Assembly (NCBI GenBank): GCA_003562655.1 | Contig: PWUC01000223.1 | Span: forward strand, 1 to 9,115 | Reading direction: 5' to 3' | From: Clostridia bacterium | GTDB lineage: Bacteria > Bacillota_E > SLMV01 > PUMD01 | DNA: 9,115 nucleotides | Shown here: piece after piece, positions 6,231-9,115 of the stretch | How positions within the stretch are numbered: the first letter of the stretch is position 1 | How the letters are laid out: every line of letters begins with the position of its first letter | Notes under the pieces: generated by a model | What the model was told of the DNA's origin: nothing | Databases searched by the model: none | The model's input: only the letters and a program-made list of their open reading frames with translations | Made by a program: the position numbers and the translations under genes

Positions 6231-6250
6231 ACCGCCGGGGCGTCGGCGGT
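6231..6250. terminator. Hairpin between convergent genes, possible bidirectional terminator
   Basis: ACCGCC (6231-6236) and GGCGGT (6245-6250) pair perfectly around an 8-base loop; a smaller TCCCC/GGGGA stem lies at 6203-6220. The element sits between the converging membrane-protein and CAP-domain genes, where a shared terminator is expected. Neither strand has a T tract after it, so the call is tentative. The rest of the 242-base gap shows nothing else. Confidence 0.35.
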
Positions 6251-6278
6251 CGCCGTACGATATAGGAAGGCTCCGATC

Positions 6279-6848
6279 TCATTGAAGGTCATCAGGGGGG
6301 GTTGATTCGCCGAGTCCAGAGGCGAACATCTGCACGATCATCATTCCGTAGGGGCCACCCCTGACCACTGCCAGTCCCGCCACCTCGTAGTGGCCGAGTA
6401 TGTTTGCGCGGTGCGCTGGGCTTCCCATCAGCATCAGATGGGCAGCAACCACACTGGTGTTTCCCGCGAGGTTTTCACCGACCCTCAGGGGCGAGAGCCC
6501 GGCCTGTCGCACACGGTCTCGTGGGGAGCCGGTCACGGGAGAGCGGTGGCTGAAGTATTCCATCTCAATCATCTCATCTGCGTGCCCCCGGGCCACCCGG
6601 AGTAGCTCGCAGGACAGGGCGAGGGGCTGCAGTCCGCCTTCCTCGCGGGCTTCATTTACCAGCGACAGCAGCTCCTGTTCCATCGGGGATGACAGGTGCT
6701 CGGTGATGTTCTCCCCGCGGTGGGCGGGGACATCAACGTCCTCGTCGCTTATCCCCTCAACGGCACCCGCTGCGGGCGACAGGGCCAGCACCAGGACCAG
6801 CAGGGTCACGGCAACTGGAGGTGCTGCCGGTCGATGTTTTACGGGCAA
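6279..6848 (-). CDS. Secreted CAP-domain (YkwD-type) protein
   Basis: A 189-residue exported protein. Residues 1-29 are a signal peptide: basic KHR start, a hydrophobic core AVTLLVLVLALS, and an A-G-A site with likely cleavage after A29. A short acidic linker follows, then a CAP/SCP domain at about 57-177: ELLSLVNEAREEGGLQPL, H89 in ARGHADEM, YFSHRSP with H101, GENLAG with E125, and SPAHRANIL with H146. H89, E125 and H146 match the conserved CAP cavity residues. Bacterial YkwD-like CAP proteins are extracellular or cell-wall associated and mostly of unknown activity. The start is TTG at 6848, with GGGGAGG seven bases before it; an internal ATG would remove the signal peptide. It is transcribed away from the ferredoxin operon and converges on the DUF457-like gene. 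Confidence 0.92.
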   Translation of the reverse strand: MPVKHRPAAPPVAVTLLVLVLALSPAAGAVEGISDEDVDVPAHRGENITEHLSSPMEQELLSLVNEAREEGGLQPLALSCELLRVARGHADEMIEMEYFSHRSPVTGSPRDRVRQAGLSPLRVGENLAGNTSVVAAHLMLMGSPAHRANILGHYEVAGLAVVRGGPYGMMIVQMFASGLGESTPPDDLQ

Positions 6849-6910
6849 TTCGATCCCTCCCCGTCTTGCGAACTGAAGCTCTCCTCATATCTCTTATCGT
6901 CAAAAGAGTC

Positions 6911-6932
6911 CCCTCACTGGAGGGGGTGAGGG
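6911..6932. promoter_or_regulatory. Perfect 7-bp inverted repeat between divergent CAP and ferredoxin genes
   Basis: CCCTCAC (6911-6917) and GTGAGGG (6926-6932) are perfect inverted copies eight bases apart, directly followed on the plus strand by TATGCT (6933-6938), a possible -10. Lying in the 247-base divergent region, it is well placed as an operator for the ferredoxin operon, the CAP gene or both. A TTGACG on the minus strand nearby resembles a -35 for the CAP gene, but no -10 fits it. Confidence 0.4.
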
Positions 6933-7095
6933 TATGCTCCGGCGGGGCGGCACTGCAGATGCCACCCCTCATCGCGGTCGGGAGAGGAGTTTCCCGGCCG
7001 GGCGACGAAGCTGGACACGCGCATGGGAGGCTGGCTGTCCTGATCTGCGCTGCAGGGCATTTCCGACGCTCCCAGAGATGAGAGGGTGAGGTGAG

Positions 7096-7497
7096 ATGGG
7101 ACTGCAGGTCATAGAGGAACTGTGCGTCGGGTGCGGGCTGTGCGAGCTGGCCTGTGCCGCCGAGCATTTCGGTGAGGAGATTCGCGAGATGGCCCGGCTC
7201 CGGATTCGGGAGGAGCCCTCTACCGCTGGCACCTACCGGATCGTCCACTGCGATCAGTGTGGAATCTGCGTAGACCTGTGCCCGAAGGGCGCCATTGAGA
7301 TTGACGCCCTGGGTCACTGCCGTATCGCAGCCGACCGGTGCACGGGCTGCGGCAACTGCGCCGCATCCTGTCCCCGCGGGGCCATCTTCACCCATCCCTC
7401 GGCAGGTGGGCCCCTCAAGTGCACCGGGTGTGGTGCGTGTGTGCAGGTGTGCACGGGCGGTGCCCTCGGCGGATCCTTCGGAAGCGATGGAGCCTGA
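7096..7497 (+). CDS. Four-cluster 4Fe-4S ferredoxin-like protein
   Basis: A 133-residue iron-sulfur protein with four CxxCxxC-x3-C blocks: C10/13/16/20, C52/55/58/62, C82/85/88/92 and C109/112/115/119, plus C75 outside them. That is enough for four 4Fe-4S clusters, a pattern typical of the electron-transfer subunits that serve tungsten aldehyde oxidoreductases, formate dehydrogenases and similar enzymes (HydN/CooF-like). No signal peptide, so cytoplasmic. The ATG at 7096 follows a GAGGTGAG purine-rich site, slightly close to the start. It is the first gene of a three-gene plus-strand operon; the next start lies 39 bases downstream. Its likely job is to deliver electrons to, or take them from, the flavin enzyme encoded at the end of the operon. 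Confidence 0.93.
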   Translation: MGLQVIEELCVGCGLCELACAAEHFGEEIREMARLRIREEPSTAGTYRIVHCDQCGICVDLCPKGAIEIDALGHCRIAADRCTGCGNCAASCPRGAIFTHPSAGGPLKCTGCGACVQVCTGGALGGSFGSDGA

Positions 7498-7536
7498 GGT
7501 TGATGCGGGATTGAAGTGAGGAAGGGACGTGTGAGC

Positions 7537-8079
7537 ATGGAAGATGAACCGAGACGGGAGCTTTTCGGCGAGGTGGCGGAGGACGGCTGGGAACACGATG
7601 TCTGGCTCATGGCAAGGAGGACCGCCCTGCTCTATCATTTCATGGCCTCGGCGATCGTAAGGAGGCTCGGCGAGGAGGAGGGCCTGAAGCTGGTGAAGGA
7701 GGCTGTTTGGAAGTACGGGGAACACTGCGGCCGCGCCGTGAGGGAGTCCCTCGAGAAGCAGGGGCTGCCCGCGACGGAGGAAAACTTCTCCCGGGTGCCG
7801 GATCTGCCTTCCCGGGGCTGGAGGGCGGAGAAGGTGCAGCTTCCCGATGGGGAGGTGCAGGACAGGTTGACCCTGTGTCCCCTGGCCGAAACCTGGATGG
7901 AGCTGGATGAGGACACCACCCTGGCCCGCCTGTACTGCTTCGTGGACCAGTCCAAGCTCGCCGGATACAGCTGCGGCGAGCTGGAGTGCATCCACGCCCA
8001 CAATGTGCTGGACGGCGACGACTTCTGCGAGATCGTGATCCGCCCCTCGCGGGAAGGAGAGGAATCAGATGGCGGCTAA
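7537..8079 (+). CDS. L-2-amino-thiazoline-4-carboxylic acid hydrolase-family protein
   Basis: A 180-residue cytoplasmic protein that I assign to the ATC-hydrolase family. The pattern is ARRTALLYHFMASAI (27-40), KYGEHCGRAVRESL (59-72), LTLCPLAETW (111-120), RLYCFVDQ (131-138) and NVLDGDDFCEIVI (156-168). The founding enzyme opens the thiazoline ring on a route to L-cysteine, but most family members, including those beside redox genes, have no tested function. H34, C114, C134, C151 and C164 are candidate active-site or metal-binding residues. GTG codons at 7516 and 7531 could also start it; ATG 7537 is preferred because AGGAAGGGA lies at a suitable distance. Its last 11 bases overlap the nitroreductase gene, so the two are translationally coupled and probably act together. 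Confidence 0.8.
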   Translation: MEDEPRRELFGEVAEDGWEHDVWLMARRTALLYHFMASAIVRRLGEEEGLKLVKEAVWKYGEHCGRAVRESLEKQGLPATEENFSRVPDLPSRGWRAEKVQLPDGEVQDRLTLCPLAETWMELDEDTTLARLYCFVDQSKLAGYSCGELECIHAHNVLDGDDFCEIVIRPSREGEESDGG

Positions 8080-8911
8080 TTTCACCCGGGAGCAGATGAT
8101 GCAGATGGATCCGATGTTTCTCCGGATGCATCTGAGGGAGCGGGTCCATCACACGGTGGAGCACCAGCTGTATCTGGCCCTTTACGACGACCGCAAGGTG
8201 GGACCGGGGTTCGGCAGCACGGCCCGTGAGATCCTGGATGTGTGGGAAGAGAGGGATCTGCCGCGGGATCTTCCGGACATCAAGTGGGCATACACTTTGA
8301 TGGACCTGGCGGATAGCGTCAGGGAGGGTGAGGAGGTCCAGCCCCCGGGGGCGTACTCGCCCGAGGCCCTGACCCCGGAGGAGATGGGGACCTGGGAGAA
8401 GCTGCTCTACGGACGCCGCTCATATCGCCAGTGGGAGGATCGCCCGGTGCCCTCGCACCTGGTGGAGAGGGTGCTGGAGGCCGGCATGTGGGCCGCAAGC
8501 GGGTGCAACCTGGAGATCTGGCGGTTCCTGGTGATCGAGGACCCGGAGCTGCTGGTTCGCTGGGAGAACATGGAGTTCGAGATTGAGGCGGTCAAGATCG
8601 TGTGCTGCATTGATGTGCGAGGATACGATGACGTGGACATACCTCCCCCGGAGAAGAACAAGCTCCTCGATGTGGGGGCCTGCATGCAGAACATGGCCCT
8701 GACCGCCCATGCCCTGGGCCTGGGCGGCTGCTGGTCCACGTTCTCCCCGGCGCAGATCGAGGACATCCACAACTACTTCGAGCTTCCAGAGTACATCGAA
8801 GTGGTGACCTATCTATCCTTAGGCTGGGCCCGGGAGAAGGTCATGCCACCGGCGAGGATGTCCTACAAGGATGCGATCCTTGCCTGGCCCGGCAGGAAGG
8901 ATGAGCAGTAG
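8069..8911 (+). CDS. Nitroreductase-family FMN protein with long N-terminal extension
   Basis: A 280-residue flavoprotein. The nitroreductase domain starts at about 108 with LLYGRRSYRQWEDRPVP (112-128), where the Arg/Ser residues contact FMN phosphate. It continues with MWAASGCNLEIWRFLVI (140-156), in place of the usual SxxNxQPW, and DVGACMQNMALTAHALGLGGCW (201-222). Usual family length is about 170-220; residues 1-107 are an extra, mostly helical, acidic segment rich in Met, Glu and His with no motif I recognise. No cysteine cluster motif is present, so electrons probably come from the ferredoxin encoded two genes upstream or from NAD(P)H. The ATG at 8069 has AAGGAG upstream and overlaps the preceding gene by 11 bases. 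The substrate is unknown; FMN-dependent reduction or oxidation of a small molecule is inferred. Confidence 0.9.
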   Translation: MAANFTREQMMQMDPMFLRMHLRERVHHTVEHQLYLALYDDRKVGPGFGSTAREILDVWEERDLPRDLPDIKWAYTLMDLADSVREGEEVQPPGAYSPEALTPEEMGTWEKLLYGRRSYRQWEDRPVPSHLVERVLEAGMWAASGCNLEIWRFLVIEDPELLVRWENMEFEIEAVKIVCCIDVRGYDDVDIPPPEKNKLLDVGACMQNMALTAHALGLGGCWSTFSPAQIEDIHNYFELPEYIEVVTYLSLGWAREKVMPPARMSYKDAILAWPGRKDEQ

Positions 8912-8987
8912 AGGGATAGGGATGCGGTAAGGGCGGGTTAAGGCCACGACCGGGTCAATGCGTGCCCCGGTCTGGCCAGGCAAGTAG

Positions 8988-9030
8988 GGCCCGGGCCCCT
9001 GGGTGTCTGCGGGGTTCCCGGGCCATTTTT
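8988..9030 (+). terminator. Strong intrinsic terminator of the ferredoxin/nitroreductase operon
   Basis: GGCCCGGG (8988-8995) pairs perfectly with CCCGGGCC (9017-9024); inside, CCCC (8996-8999) pairs with GGGG (9011-9014) around an 11-base loop with a TT bulge. An A and then TTTTT (9026-9030) follow. It lies 77 bases after the nitroreductase stop and closes the operon. The remaining bases to the window end (9031-9115) show no supported feature. Confidence 0.88.
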
Positions 9031-9115
9031 GTTGGCCTGTCACCTGCTGCTGGCCATGGATTCAGGCCATCGATCTACTCTATGAGTCGGAAGCACCGGT
9101 TGTCTCGAGGAGCCG

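Noticed and set aside
6757..8001. A 414-codon open frame on the minus strand across the ferredoxin operon
   Set aside because: It is antisense to two plus-strand genes with clear family motifs, has low-complexity composition and matches no domain. It is a shadow frame of GC-rich coding DNA.

Overview
The window comes from a high-GC (visibly above 60%) bacterium with strong AGGAGG-type ribosome binding sites and some GTG and TTG starts. The protein set is rich in anaerobe-style redox proteins: a rubredoxin fused to a divergent 4Fe-4S domain, a four-cluster ferredoxin, an iron-sulfur-flavoprotein-like flavodoxin, and a nitroreductase next to an ATC-hydrolase-like protein. This suggests an anaerobe or facultative anaerobe, possibly a deep-branching actinobacterium or a high-GC Firmicute. 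That placement is inference; there is no rRNA or taxonomic marker here.

Left half, minus strand: a PLP-dependent D-cysteine desulfhydrase-like enzyme (369-1355), a class I SAM methyltransferase (1551-2486), the rubredoxin/ferredoxin fusion (2591-2971), about 700 bp without an intact gene but with what looks like a frameshifted chemotaxis-receptor remnant (about 3043-3392), and a flavodoxin-family protein with an Isf-like cysteine motif (3690-4391). A possible small plus-strand gene with its own promoter and RBS lies at 122-517 and runs into the 3' end of the desulfhydrase gene. Positions 4392-5099 hold no gene I can support, only leader and promoter-like elements.

Right half: a plus-strand pair encodes free methionine-(R)-sulfoxide reductase (5100-5603) and a small DUF457-like membrane protein (5629-6036). 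A convergent secreted CAP-domain protein follows (6279-6848, minus). Divergent from it is a compact plus-strand operon of ferredoxin (7096-7497), ATC-hydrolase-family protein (7537-8079) and nitroreductase with a long N-terminal extension (8069-8911), ended by a strong intrinsic terminator (8988-9030).

The most interesting unit is the ferredoxin / ATC-hydrolase-like / nitroreductase operon, which looks like an electron-transfer-plus-enzyme module of unknown substrate. Small sulfur compounds are a loose theme of the window (D-cysteine desulfhydrase, methionine sulfoxide reductase, and by family name the thiazoline-carboxylate hydrolase), but nothing in the sequence proves that they work together.
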